DNA of 64,000 bases from Bacteroidales bacterium UBA4331 (GCA_002394395.1 DGTR01000027.1:35456-99455), one strand, 5' to 3'. Positions 41,417 through 49,679 are shown, counted from the first letter of the stretch. The notes: generated from the letters alone by a model not told the origin. A program made the numbers and translations.

Positions 41417-41447
41417 CAAAGGTACACTTTTTTTTGCATATATCAAA
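41417..41447 (-). promoter_or_regulatory. Response-regulator promoter
   Basis: In minus sense: TTTG (41447-41444), 19-nt spacer, TACCTTTG (41424-41417). Its -33 overlaps the divergent asparaginase promoter region (41433-41464). Confidence 0.75.
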
Positions 41448-41464
41448 ATATTTTCGTAATTTTG
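41433..41464 (+). promoter_or_regulatory. Asparaginase promoter
   Basis: TTTG (41433-41436), 20-nt spacer, TAATTTTG (41457-41464). It is interleaved with the divergent regulator promoter, so the two genes may be regulated together, including by the regulator itself (inference). Confidence 0.78.
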
Positions 41465-41487
41465 CAGCGCAAAATGAGTTTTATGCA

Positions 41488-42519
41488 ATGAATAAGGTTC
41501 TTTTGATATCCACAGGTGGCACAATCACCATGGTGCGCGACAAGATGTCGGGTGCTTTGGTGCCTGCCGATATGGAGACGTTCAAAGCCTACCTTCCTGA
41601 GTTGTTCGAAAGCGAGGTGAAGGTCGATATAGAAGCGTTTCATCCGCTTTTTGACTCGTCGGACATCGGTCCGGAGAAATGGGCGCAGATGGCGCAGATG
41701 GTCTTTGACCGGTACGAGGAGTACGACGGTTTTGTGATCCTCCACGGCACGGACACGATGAGTTACTCGGCGTCGGCGCTGAGTTTCATGCTCGAAGGTC
41801 TGAACAAACCCGTGGTCTTCACCGGTTCCCAACTTCCGGTAGGCGTCCTGCGCTCGGACGCGAAGGAGAACCTGCTGACGGCGATCGAGATAGCTGCTGC
41901 GAAAGACGAGGACGGCAATGCCATCGTGCCGGAGGTGACGATCTTCTTCGAGGACCAGCTATTCAGGGCGAACCGTACGACCAAGCGCAATGCCGAACAT
42001 TTCTCGGCGTTCAACTCTTATAACTACCCTGCACTTGCGAAGGCGGGCGTGCATATCACCTACCAGCCGCACTTGATACATTACTCTGACCCTCAAAAAC
42101 CGCTGACGCTTCATACGGCGTATGACCCGAACGTAGCGGTGCTGAAACTCTTCCCGGGTATCCGGCAGCCGGTGGTGCGTGCCGTCTTACGGACGAAAGG
42201 GCTGAAGGCGGTGGTCTTGGAGACGTTCGGTGCCGGTAATGCGCCGTCGGATAAATGGTTGTACCGCGAGCTGAAAGCCGCCGTCGATCGCGGCATCATC
42301 ATCGTCAATAAGACGCAGTGTAACACCGGGTCGGTGGAGATGGGCTTGTACGCCGTCTCGCTGAACCTGATGAAAGCCGGCGTCCTCTCCGGCTACGACA
42401 TCACGACGGAGGCATTGCTGACGAAGATGATGTACCTCTTAGGCGAGCACGGAGACGATATAGCGACCGTCAAGCGGCTCCTCATGACCGACCTTTGCGG
42501 AGAAGTAACGATCGCTTGA
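41488..42519 (+). CDS. ansA: Type I L-asparaginase
   Basis: 343 residues from MNKVLLISTGGTITMVRDKM; the frame is open 37 codons further up, but this start matches the family and places the ATG just after the promoter. Catalytic Thr12 in STGGTIT and the second triad in FVILHGTDTMSYSASALSFM, both diagnostic of asparaginase I. It converts asparagine to aspartate and ammonia in the cytoplasm. C-terminal regulatory-type domain from about residue 215 (VVLETFGAGNAPSD). It is followed after 127 nt by pepD. Confidence 0.93.
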   Translation: MNKVLLISTGGTITMVRDKMSGALVPADMETFKAYLPELFESEVKVDIEAFHPLFDSSDIGPEKWAQMAQMVFDRYEEYDGFVILHGTDTMSYSASALSFMLEGLNKPVVFTGSQLPVGVLRSDAKENLLTAIEIAAAKDEDGNAIVPEVTIFFEDQLFRANRTTKRNAEHFSAFNSYNYPALAKAGVHITYQPHLIHYSDPQKPLTLHTAYDPNVAVLKLFPGIRQPVVRAVLRTKGLKAVVLETFGAGNAPSDKWLYRELKAAVDRGIIIVNKTQCNTGSVEMGLYAVSLNLMKAGVLSGYDITTEALLTKMMYLLGEHGDDIATVKRLLMTDLCGEVTIA

Positions 42520-42591
42520 TCTAAGACTTTGCGCGCCTCGCGGTTACACCGCTCGATGGCGCCTACGTCTTGATCTACGCTTCCCCCCACC

Positions 42592-42616
42592 GGATGTAAA
42601 ACATCCGTCGGGGACC
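42592..42616. repeat. Hairpin between ansA and pepD
   Basis: CGGATG-TAAAA-CATCCG within CCCC...GGGGACCCC; 10 of 12 outer positions pair. It may be a terminator-like or palindromic repeat; the GGGGACCCC end matches the cluster at 7325-7442. Confidence 0.5.
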
Positions 42617-42646
42617 CCATAAAAAATTACGTAATCATGGAATAAT

Positions 42647-44104
42647 ATGAAAAACTTAGAACCTAAAGGTTTGTGGGAGAGTTTCTACAGCCTTACGCAG
42701 ATCCCGCGTCCGAGCGGGCATTGCAAAGAAGTAGCCGCGTTCCTGGTGAACTACGGCAAGAGTCTTGGTCTGGAGACGTTACAGGACGAGATCGGTAACG
42801 TGCTGATCCGTAAGCCTGCGTCGGCAGGCATGGAGGGTCATCCGGGTGTGATCCTGCAGGGCCACATGGATATGGTGCCGCAGAAGAACAGCGACAAGGT
42901 GTTTGATTTCGAGAAAGACGCTATCCAGACGTATATCGAGGATAATGGCGAATGGGTGACCGCCGACGGTACGACGCTTGGTGCGGACGACGGTATCGGC
43001 GTAGCGACGGCGATGGCGATCCTGGCAGACAAAGACGCTGTGCATCCGCCTTTGGAGGCGTTCTTCACGGTCGATGAAGAGACAGGCATGTACGGCGCTA
43101 ATGACCTGAAAGCCGGATGGCTGAAAGGCAAATACCTGCTGAACCTCGACTCGGAAACCGAGGGTGAGTTGTATGTCGGCTGCGCCGGTGGTATCGACAC
43201 CAACGCGACTTTCCGCTACCAAGAGGTAGAGACGGAGAAAGGCGACATCGCGCTGAAGGTCACGTTGAAAGGCTGCAAGGGCGGTCACTCCGGTTGCGAC
43301 ATCCATCTGCAACGGGCGAATGCTATCAAGCTCCTCTTCCGCTTCCTGAAGGATGCCGTAGCGAACTTCGAAGCCCGTCTGGCATGTGTTGAGGGCGGTT
43401 CGCTCAGAAACGCTATCCCGCGTGAGGCGACGGCGGTGATCACCATCCCCGCAGAGAGCTATCAGGACCTGCAGGACCTCGTTGATCGTTATGAGGATCT
43501 GTACCTCAAGGAGTACGAGGGTGTGGACGACGGCATCTCCTTCACGATGGAGGAGGTGGAGTGCCCGAAGAAAGAGATGCCGGAGGATGTACAGGACTAC
43601 CTCATCCACGCTATCACCCTCTGTCCGCACGGCGTTTATCGCGTGATGGAGGAGGCAAGGGACATCGTGGAGACCTCGAATAACGTGTCGATGATCAAGA
43701 CTTTCGTCGGAGAAGAGGAGTCCCGGGTAGAGGTACAGTGTCTGACGAGATCGAGCGTAGAGAGCCGCAAAGAGGAGCTGGCGTCGATCATCCAATCGGC
43801 GTTCTCGCTCGCAGGCGCAGAGGTAGAGTTCTCGGGTGCTTATCCGGGATGGAAACCGAACCTGAAGAGCACCTTGCTCAAGACGATGAAAGAGACGTAT
43901 ATCAAGGAGTTCGGCTCGGAGCCGCGCGTGGTGATCATCCATGCGGGTCTGGAGTGCGGCATCATAGGCGCCAAGTACGAAGGCATGGAGATGATCTCCT
44001 TCGGTCCGACCATCGAGCATCCTCACAGCCCCGACGAGCGCGTGAATATCGCAACGGTGCAGAAGTTCTACCGGTTGGTTAAGGCTGCGCTAAAAGCTCT
44101 ATAG
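42647..44104 (+). CDS. pepD: Aminoacyl-histidine (Xaa-His) dipeptidase PepD
   Basis: 485 residues, M20 metallopeptidase, standard length. Metal-binding blocks: VILQGHMDMVPQ (His, Asp), LGADDGIGVATAMAIL (Asp), FTVDEETGMYGA (catalytic Glu and ligand Glu), NLDSETEGELYVGCAGG, and the final His in GPTIEHPHSPDERVN. The central dimerisation domain is about 200-390 (KGCKGGHSGCDIHLQRANAI). It hydrolyses dipeptides such as carnosine. The 3' end overlaps the convergent S41 protease gene by 26 bp. Confidence 0.95.
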   Translation: MKNLEPKGLWESFYSLTQIPRPSGHCKEVAAFLVNYGKSLGLETLQDEIGNVLIRKPASAGMEGHPGVILQGHMDMVPQKNSDKVFDFEKDAIQTYIEDNGEWVTADGTTLGADDGIGVATAMAILADKDAVHPPLEAFFTVDEETGMYGANDLKAGWLKGKYLLNLDSETEGELYVGCAGGIDTNATFRYQEVETEKGDIALKVTLKGCKGGHSGCDIHLQRANAIKLLFRFLKDAVANFEARLACVEGGSLRNAIPREATAVITIPAESYQDLQDLVDRYEDLYLKEYEGVDDGISFTMEEVECPKKEMPEDVQDYLIHAITLCPHGVYRVMEEARDIVETSNNVSMIKTFVGEEESRVEVQCLTRSSVESRKEELASIIQSAFSLAGAEVEFSGAYPGWKPNLKSTLLKTMKETYIKEFGSEPRVVIIHAGLECGIIGAKYEGMEMISFGPTIEHPHSPDERVNIATVQKFYRLVKAALKAL

Positions 44105-45710
44105 CCTTCTTCGTGATCTCGTCATCGCGCTCAAAGAGCGGGAAGAAGCCCTCGTCGCCCAGCATGTCACGGACGATGTAAGCATTCAGAAGTCGCGTCA
44201 TTAAAGGACGCGATTTTTGTATCTCCGCCTCATTGCGCTCTACGCCTTTGTCCTCCGCAAAACGCACGAACTCAGCGAGGAGGTCTTGCTTCAAGAGGTA
44301 TCTCTCGAGGGACTGCCAGTCTTTGTATTTGGCCAGTTCCTTCCGGTGCTTGTCCGTATAGGAATACGCGAACTGATAGGTGTAGGCGAGGTTCACGCAG
44401 CGGTTATACCAAGGGGTGTTGAGGGTGGTGTCTCGTCCGACGAAGACATCCGGCATGATCCCTCCACCTCCGCGGACGATGCGTCCGCCTTTGGTGCGGT
44501 AGGTCGTGGTGTCGGCAAAATGAATGGAGTCGGCCGAGTAGAACTCCCCGTGCTCAAAACGCTCCATGAGGTCTTTCTCATAATCCTCCTGATCGCCGAG
44601 GGTGTAAGGCTTCTGGATGCACCGTCCCGAAGGGGTGTAGTAGCGGGCGACGGTGAGGCGGACGGCAGAACCGTCGTCGAAAGGCATCTGTTGTTGCACG
44701 AGCCCCTTGCCGAAAGAGCGGCGACCGACGATGGTAGCGCGGTCGTTATCCTGCATCGCACCTGCGAAGATCTCCGAGGCGGAGGCAGAGAAGTTATCGA
44801 TGAGCACGACTAAGGGCACATCTTTGAACCGTCCGGAACCGTTTGCCGTAGCCTCATAACGGGGGTACGCGCGGCCTTCGGAGTACACGATCAACTCGCC
44901 GCGGGAGAGGAACTCATTCGCCATGCGGATGGCCTGCTCCATGTAGCCTCCGGAGTTCTCCCTGAGATCGACGATGAAGGAGGCGGCGCCCTGTGCCTTG
45001 AGGTCCGCGAGGGCGGCGATGAACTCCTTATAGGTCGTCTCGCCGAACTTATTGACGCGGACGAAACCGATCTTGTCTTTCGACTTTTGACTTTCGGCTT
45101 TCGGCTCAATAATGAATTTCGCATCGACGGAGTTCACCGGGATGTCTCCGCGTGTGACGGTGAAGTAGAGCGGTTCGGTCACGCCGGCGCGGAGAACGCC
45201 TAACTTAACCTGCGTGCCTTTGGGACCACGGAGGGTCTTCATGACCTTCTCGTTATTCATCTTCTTCCCCACAAAAGCGGAGTCATCGACGGAGATGAGT
45301 TTATCTCCCGCGAGTACGCCCACGCCAGCACAAGGACCGCCGGCAATGACCGCTACGATACGGACGGTGTCCTGCTGGATGGTGAACTGAACGCCGATAC
45401 CGGAGAACGAACCCGCCAGCTCGGAGTTCACCATCTCCAGGTCTTCCTTGGGGATATAGGCACTATGCGGGTCGAGTTTCTGCACGAGATCCGCCATCGC
45501 CTCGTCGGTGATGGAGTCGATATTGAGGGAGTCCACATAGGCGGTGGACATGAGTTGCAGGAGCCGATCCACTTTGGATTGCTCGATGGCCCACGAGCCG
45601 TTATGGAAGACGATACGCTGCGCGTTCACTTTCTGGGTTAGCGCCGATCCAACGAGGATGCCCAACGCTACTGCAAGAACGGTTAGGGTAGGAAGAAGGT
45701 ATTTTTTCAT
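44079..45710 (-). CDS. S41-family C-terminal processing protease (CtpA-like)
   Basis: 543 residues. An N-terminal signal/anchor helix (LPTLTVLAVALGILVGSALT); PDZ domain about 85-170 (FSGIGVQFTIQQDTVRIVAV, GDKLISVDDSAFVG); the Ser/Lys protease with the catalytic Ser in LIDNFSASASEIFAGAMQDN and Lys in IVGRRSFGKGLVQ. The C-terminal helical part is typical of Bacteroidota members. It is periplasmic and cleaves unfolded or C-terminally tagged proteins. Residues about 200-212 (EPKAESQKSKDK) are from a family D repeat. It is preceded by a gap made entirely of family B repeat. Confidence 0.93.
   Translation of the reverse strand: MKKYLLPTLTVLAVALGILVGSALTQKVNAQRIVFHNGSWAIEQSKVDRLLQLMSTAYVDSLNIDSITDEAMADLVQKLDPHSAYIPKEDLEMVNSELAGSFSGIGVQFTIQQDTVRIVAVIAGGPCAGVGVLAGDKLISVDDSAFVGKKMNNEKVMKTLRGPKGTQVKLGVLRAGVTEPLYFTVTRGDIPVNSVDAKFIIEPKAESQKSKDKIGFVRVNKFGETTYKEFIAALADLKAQGAASFIVDLRENSGGYMEQAIRMANEFLSRGELIVYSEGRAYPRYEATANGSGRFKDVPLVVLIDNFSASASEIFAGAMQDNDRATIVGRRSFGKGLVQQQMPFDDGSAVRLTVARYYTPSGRCIQKPYTLGDQEDYEKDLMERFEHGEFYSADSIHFADTTTYRTKGGRIVRGGGGIMPDVFVGRDTTLNTPWYNRCVNLAYTYQFAYSYTDKHRKELAKYKDWQSLERYLLKQDLLAEFVRFAEDKGVERNEAEIQKSRPLMTRLLNAYIVRDMLGDEGFFPLFERDDEITKKAIELLAQP
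45073..45108. repeat. Family D run inside the S41 protease gene
   Basis: In minus sense: GAGCCGAAAGC, CGAAAGT, CAAAAGT, CGAAAGAC: heptamer units read as EPKAESQKSKD. Confidence 0.7.
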
Positions 45711-45751
45711 TTAGGATTTATGATTTATGATTTCAAATTTAGGATTTAATC
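45711..45751. repeat. Family B run filling the gap before the S41 protease gene
   Basis: In minus sense: AAATCCTAAATTTGAAATCA then TAAATCATAAATCCTAA, heptamer units. The stop TAA of the deaminase gene and the sequence immediately before the protease ATG are repeat units. Confidence 0.75.
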
Positions 45752-46162
45752 TTTTAAAAATTCCACTTCGACACCGGCTCTCTTGAGGAGTTCGACACCG
45801 TCCATGATGCGATATTCCTCGCCGTAAACGACGCGTTTGATGCCGGATTGGATGATGAGTTTGGAGCACTCCAGGCACGGCGAAGCGGTGACGTAGAGCG
45901 TTGCGCCGTCGGAGGAGTTGTTCGAACGAGCCACTTTGGTCAGGGCGTTCGCCTCGGCATGGAGGACATAGGGCTTGGAGACGTTGTTCTCGTCCTCGCA
46001 GATATTCTCAAATCCCGAAGGGGTACCGTTGTAGCCATCGGAGATGATCATCTGGTCCTTCACTAAGAGGGCACCTACTTTGCGGCGCACACAATAACTA
46101 TTTTCCGCCCACGTGCGCGCCATGCGCATGTAGAGGTAGTCGCGTTTTTGTTGTTTATCCAT
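45746..46162 (-). CDS. Deoxycytidylate (dCMP) deaminase
   Basis: 138 residues from MDKQQKRDYLYMRMARTWAE. It produces dUMP from dCMP for thymidylate synthesis. The zinc site is clear: HAEANAL (His and proton-shuttle Glu) and TASPCLECSKLIIQ (two Cys). SDGYNGTPSGFENICED is the allosteric/substrate region typical of ComEB-like enzymes. A start four codons upstream is possible. Lies downstream of cysE with a 27-nt repeat gap, then the S41 protease gene. Confidence 0.93.
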   Translation of the reverse strand: MDKQQKRDYLYMRMARTWAENSYCVRRKVGALLVKDQMIISDGYNGTPSGFENICEDENNVSKPYVLHAEANALTKVARSNNSSDGATLYVTASPCLECSKLIIQSGIKRVVYGEEYRIMDGVELLKRAGVEVEFLKD

Positions 46163-46189
46163 ATAAAATTTCAAATTTCAGATTTCAAT
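46163..46189. repeat. Family B run filling the gap between cysE and the deaminase gene
   Basis: In minus sense: ATTGAAATCTGAAATTTGAA then ATTTTAT, 7- to 8-nt units over the complete gap. Confidence 0.65.
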
Positions 46190-46969
46190 CTATATCCCTT
46201 CTCCGTTGGCGAAGGAAGGAGCCTCGACGGCTTTTTGTTGTACAATGCGGGAGTGAGGCGGGACGTCGTGGGTGAGCCAGATGTTTCCGCCGATGACGGT
46301 GTCGTGCCCGATGGTCACGCGGCCGAGGATGGAGGTGTTGGAATAAACCGTCACGTGGTCCTCGAGTATCGGGTGGCGCGGGAGGTTGAGGGGTTTGCCC
46401 TCCTCGTCGTACGAGAAACTCTTCGCGCCGAGGGTGACGCCCTGGTAGAGCATCACGTGGTGACCGATGATGGCAGTCTCGCCGATGACGACGCCGGTGC
46501 CGTGGTCGATACAGAAGTACTCGCCTATCGTCGCCGCCGGATGGATGTCGATACCGGTCTCGCTATGCGCCATCTCGCTCAGCATGCGTGGCAGCAGGGG
46601 CACGCCTAACTGTAAGAGGCAATGGGCAGTGCGGTGATGCAGCATGGCGGTGACAAAAGGGTAGCAGAGGATGACCTCTGCGGGTGAGGTGACCGCGGGG
46701 TCGTTATGCAGCGCCGCCTCGACGTCTGTATGCAGCAGCCGCGTCAACTCCGGCAGCGACTGAATGAACCGATCCGCCACCGCACCGACACACTCGCTGT
46801 TGGACTTGTCGCAGGATTGGCAACGGCACATGACCGTCGAGAGCTGCGAGTAGAGGAGACCACGAAGAATCTGATCCGAGAAATCGCGGTTCGGGTAGTA
46901 GTCGGGAAAGACGATGGAGCGCATGAGGCGCATGATCTTCTGTAACTCAGTATGCGAGGGGATATTCAT
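46190..46969 (-). CDS. cysE: Serine O-acetyltransferase
   Basis: 259 residues. The enzyme makes O-acetylserine for cysteine synthesis. N-terminal helical domain about 1-135, then the left-handed beta-helix about 140-245 with hexapeptide repeats (IHPAATIGEYFCIDHGTGVV, IGETAIIGHHVMLYQGVTLG) and the catalytic His/Asp pair in CIDHGTG. The C-terminus ends NGEGI; the last Ile is the residue that, in the known complex, inserts into the cysteine synthase active site. With cysK next to it (3-nt gap), a bound synthase complex is expected. Confidence 0.94.
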   Translation of the reverse strand: MNIPSHTELQKIMRLMRSIVFPDYYPNRDFSDQILRGLLYSQLSTVMCRCQSCDKSNSECVGAVADRFIQSLPELTRLLHTDVEAALHNDPAVTSPAEVILCYPFVTAMLHHRTAHCLLQLGVPLLPRMLSEMAHSETGIDIHPAATIGEYFCIDHGTGVVIGETAIIGHHVMLYQGVTLGAKSFSYDEEGKPLNLPRHPILEDHVTVYSNTSILGRVTIGHDTVIGGNIWLTHDVPPHSRIVQQKAVEAPSFANGEGI

Positions 46970-46972
46970 TCG

Positions 46973-47875
46973 TTATAAGACTGACAGATAGCGTTCTCCG
47001 GTGTCGGGGAGAAGCGCCACGATGAGTTTGTTTTTGTTCTCCGGCTTTTGTGCCAGGGTATATGCCGCATGAAAAGCCGCGCCGGAGGATATACCGACCA
47101 GCAGTCCCTGCTTGGCGGCTAACATACGTGCGGCAGCGTAAGCCTCTTCGTCGGTGACGGTCAGGACGCGGTCCACTGTCGTGGCGTCGTAGGTCTCGGG
47201 CACAAAGCCTGCACCGATACCTTGGATCTTATGCTTGCCGGCTTGACCGGCAGAGAGGACCGGTGAACTGGCGGGTTCGACGGCGATGATCTCCACGGAG
47301 GGCTTATGCGCTTTGAGTGCCTGCCCGACGCCCGAGACGGTGCCGCCGGTACCTGCGCCGGCCACGAAGATATCCACCTCTCCTTCGGTGTCCTCCCATA
47401 TCTCTTCACCGGTCGTCAGGCGGTGTATAGCAGGGTTGGCGGGGTTGGTGAACTGACCTAAGATGACCGCTCCGGGTATCTCGTCGCGCAGTTGTTCTGC
47501 CCGTGCTATCGCGCCTCTCATGCCCTCAGCACCGGGCGTCAGCTCCAGCTGAGCGCCGTACGCCTTGAGGAGATTACGCCGCTCGACGGACATCGTGTCG
47601 GGCATAGTGAGGATGACGCGGTAGCCTCTGGCAGCTCCGACCCACGCCAAGCCCACGCCGGTGTTGCCGCTGGTAGGCTCGATGATGGTGGCGCCGGGAG
47701 TTAAGAGTCCGCGCTCTTCGGCGTCGGTGATCATCGCTAAGGCGATGCGGTCCTTGACGCTGCCGCCGGGGTTGAAGAACTCAATCTTCACTGCCAGCCG
47801 GGCTTGCAGACCCTCCAAGCCGGAGAGCTCAAGGATAGGCGTGTGGCCGATGAGGGAAGTCAGGGAATGTACCAT
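46973..47875 (-). CDS. cysK: Cysteine synthase (O-acetylserine sulfhydrylase)
   Basis: 300 residues from MVHSLTSLIGHTPILELSGL. PLP-lysine Lys41 in FNPGGSVKDRIALAM, substrate loop IEPTSGNTGVGLAW, phosphate-binding GTGGTVSGVG. It catalyses O-acetylserine + sulfide to cysteine. A longer frame begins at 47944, but the added residues (RKNDQIVNDQ) translate a family A repeat and overlap the upstream gene, so the ATG within the repeat at 47875 was chosen. In operon with cysE (3-nt gap). Confidence 0.95.
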   Translation of the reverse strand: MVHSLTSLIGHTPILELSGLEGLQARLAVKIEFFNPGGSVKDRIALAMITDAEERGLLTPGATIIEPTSGNTGVGLAWVGAARGYRVILTMPDTMSVERRNLLKAYGAQLELTPGAEGMRGAIARAEQLRDEIPGAVILGQFTNPANPAIHRLTTGEEIWEDTEGEVDIFVAGAGTGGTVSGVGQALKAHKPSVEIIAVEPASSPVLSAGQAGKHKIQGIGAGFVPETYDATTVDRVLTVTDEEAYAAARMLAAKQGLLVGISSGAAFHAAYTLAQKPENKNKLIVALLPDTGERYLSVL

Positions 47876-47900
47876 TTGATCATTTACTATTTGGTCATTT
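47866..47900. repeat. Family A run joining the AI-2E permease stop and cysK start
   Basis: In minus sense: AAAAAATGACCAAATAGTAA then ATGATCAAATGGTAC. The TGA stop of the permease gene and the ATG of cysK are both part of repeat units. Confidence 0.85.
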
Positions 47901-48947
47901 TTTCTCTTTGCGCAGGCGGCCGCGGTACTGCGCCTGATGGGCACGGGATCGTACGCCGCGGTTCGCTACGTAGCGGTCGTAGTAGCTGATGATAAGGGTG
48001 GTGAGGGGCAGGGCGATAATCATTCCGATGACGCCAAAAAGGGCGCCCCAGATACTGAGACTGAGCAGGATCGCTGCGGGACTCAAGCCCGTGACATTAC
48101 CCATGATCTTCGGCGTGAGGATGAGGTCCTGGATGGACTGCACGACGATAAAGACGATCGCCATCATCAGGAGCGTGAGCCAGACAGGCTGTCCCGTTTG
48201 CGCGGATTGCAGGATGCATAACACGATACACGGCGGGATACCCAATGCCTGCATGTACGGCACCATATTCAGCAAACCGATGATGAGTCCCATCGCGATG
48301 CCCATTGGCATGCCGGTGATCGTGAAACCGAGGGCGAAAAGGATGCCTACGCAGGTTGCTACCATCGCCTGGCCGCGGAAATACGCGTTCATATTTCGGT
48401 CGATATCGCCCATGATAGTTACTACCTGCGGACGGATCTGCCGCGGGACGAAATGGCTGTACTTCGCGCGGATATTCGGGAAATCAATCATCAGGAAGAT
48501 GAGGTACATGAAGCCGATGAAGACGACCATCAGTTCGCTCAGCCAGCTCAGTCCGCCGGTGATCCAGTTTCCTATTTTCGGCAGTAACTCCTTGATCGAG
48601 TTCGTTAACTCCGGGTTCGCCAACGCTGCCTGCCAGTCCCACTCGGTCTGCCATTTCAGCAGCTTCTCTTGGGTCTCGGCGGAGACGTAGTCGTTGATGT
48701 CGATGGTCGCTATATACGCCTGAAAACCCGTCCATGCGGAGTTGACTTGCTCCGTGACGGGTTTGCGCAGGGCAGAGACCGCCCCCACGACGATTCCTAC
48801 CGCCAGAAGGAGGGTTACAAAGACCGCCAGCGCGCGGTTGCGCACACGACATTTGGTCTGGATAAACCCTACGATGGGGTCTAAGACGTATGCCAGAAGA
48901 AAACTAACAAAAAACGGCAGTAAGACGCCGTACAGACGACTAAACAT
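47895..48947 (-). CDS. AI-2E family transporter (membrane permease)
   Basis: 350 residues. Seven or eight helices: paired N-terminal helices (LPFFVSFLLAYVLDPIVGFI, ALAVFVTLLLAVGIVVGAVS), a soluble middle part (about 70-130), then a helical core ending LSIWGALFGVIGMIIALPLT. PF01594 members include AI-2 exporter TqsA, sodium/proton antiporters and others; the substrate is not evident. It has a charged C-terminal tail. It begins with the ATG at the end of a family A repeat and lies between a holin-like gene and cysK. Confidence 0.88.
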   Translation of the reverse strand: MFSRLYGVLLPFFVSFLLAYVLDPIVGFIQTKCRVRNRALAVFVTLLLAVGIVVGAVSALRKPVTEQVNSAWTGFQAYIATIDINDYVSAETQEKLLKWQTEWDWQAALANPELTNSIKELLPKIGNWITGGLSWLSELMVVFIGFMYLIFLMIDFPNIRAKYSHFVPRQIRPQVVTIMGDIDRNMNAYFRGQAMVATCVGILFALGFTITGMPMGIAMGLIIGLLNMVPYMQALGIPPCIVLCILQSAQTGQPVWLTLLMMAIVFIVVQSIQDLILTPKIMGNVTGLSPAAILLSLSIWGALFGVIGMIIALPLTTLIISYYDRYVANRGVRSRAHQAQYRGRLRKEKK

Positions 48948-48978
48948 GTACTATTTGGTCATTTACCATTTGGTCATT
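48948..48978. repeat. Family A run joining the holin-like stop and AI-2E permease start
   Basis: In minus sense: AAATGACCAAATGGTAAATG then ACCAAATAGTACATG. The TGA stop and the next ATG both come from repeat units. Confidence 0.82.
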
Positions 48979-49468
48979 TTTTATGTAGCAAGCTCGATAG
49001 CCAGGACCAAGCACGCCCGATGAAGGAGATGTAGAAATTCACCTCGCGGGTAGCGTTCTCCACGCGGTTCTCGATGCGGAGGTAGTCTAACTCCGCCTGA
49101 TGCTCTGCCTCCAAGGTCTTGAGCGCCAGCTCTTCTTCGGTGCCGAGCTGCTTGGACATGAGCCGGATAAAGGGGTGGATGAACAAGGGTTTGCGGCAAG
49201 CGATGACCACGATGATGAGGAGGATATAGCCGGCGCCCAAGATCAGCGCGGCTGCCCACAAAGGCATCACACTCGTCATCGCGTGAAGCGCTGCTACAGC
49301 GCCGAAAGCCAGCAGCGCAAAGACACATAAAACAACCGTGAAGATCAGTAGGAAAAGTCCCAGAATACGACTTACGATGCCGATGAGGCGCAGTCTGCCG
49401 ACCTCGCCAAGGGACTTACCGCAGGCTGTGAGTTCATGCTTGAGGGACTCGAAAAAATCGTTCTCCAT
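48974..49468 (-). CDS. Phage-holin-like membrane protein (holin-X family)
   Basis: 164 residues. Two adjacent membrane helices (RILGLFLLIFTVVLCVFALL, AALILGAGYILLIIVVIACR) in the middle, a charged N-terminal helix and a long C-terminal coiled region (ELALKTLEAEHQAELDYLRI). This PF07332-type layout is common beside YtxH genes in Bacteroidota, as here (the YtxH gene is adjacent, upstream). Its function is unknown; it does not need a phage. The reading frame ends in a family A repeat. Confidence 0.8.
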   Translation of the reverse strand: MENDFFESLKHELTACGKSLGEVGRLRLIGIVSRILGLFLLIFTVVLCVFALLAFGAVAALHAMTSVMPLWAAALILGAGYILLIIVVIACRKPLFIHPFIRLMSKQLGTEEELALKTLEAEHQAELDYLRIENRVENATREVNFYISFIGRAWSWLSSLLHKK

Positions 49469-49469
49469 C

Positions 49470-49679
49470 TCAGGCCTCCTTTTTTACCGCGGCTGCGGCT
49501 TCCTCCAAGTCTTTCTTCACTTGTGCGCAGTAGTCCTGAGCGCGCTTGGTGGCATCTTGAGCCATGTCTTTCAGCTCCTCACGCATCTCTTCTCCGCTCT
49601 TCGGAGCCAGTAACAATGCTACGGCAGCTCCTACGGCTGCACCGGCAGCAAAAATGAAAAATCTTTTCATGTCAGTCAT
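49470..49679 (-). CDS. YtxH domain protein
   Basis: 69 residues: MTDMKRFFIFAAGAAVGAAV then ALLLAPKSGEEMREELKDMA. The Gly-Ala-rich transmembrane start followed by LLLAPKSGEE is the YtxH hallmark, then an Ala/Lys/Glu helix. Related proteins are general stress proteins at the membrane. The holin-like gene starts right after it, at 49468. Confidence 0.9.
   Translation of the reverse strand: MTDMKRFFIFAAGAAVGAAVALLLAPKSGEEMREELKDMAQDATKRAQDYCAQVKKDLEEAAAAVKKEA

Noticed and set aside
42779..44026. 415-codon minus-strand frame opposite pepD
   Set aside because: It has no recognisable domain and lies fully over a well-supported dipeptidase gene.
47876..47944. Upstream start of cysK
   Set aside because: It would extend through a family A repeat and into the AI-2E permease gene.
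48974..49468. Prophage lysis gene
   Set aside because: The holin-like protein is next to YtxH and cell-wall genes, a common chromosomal setting in Bacteroidota, with no phage genes around.
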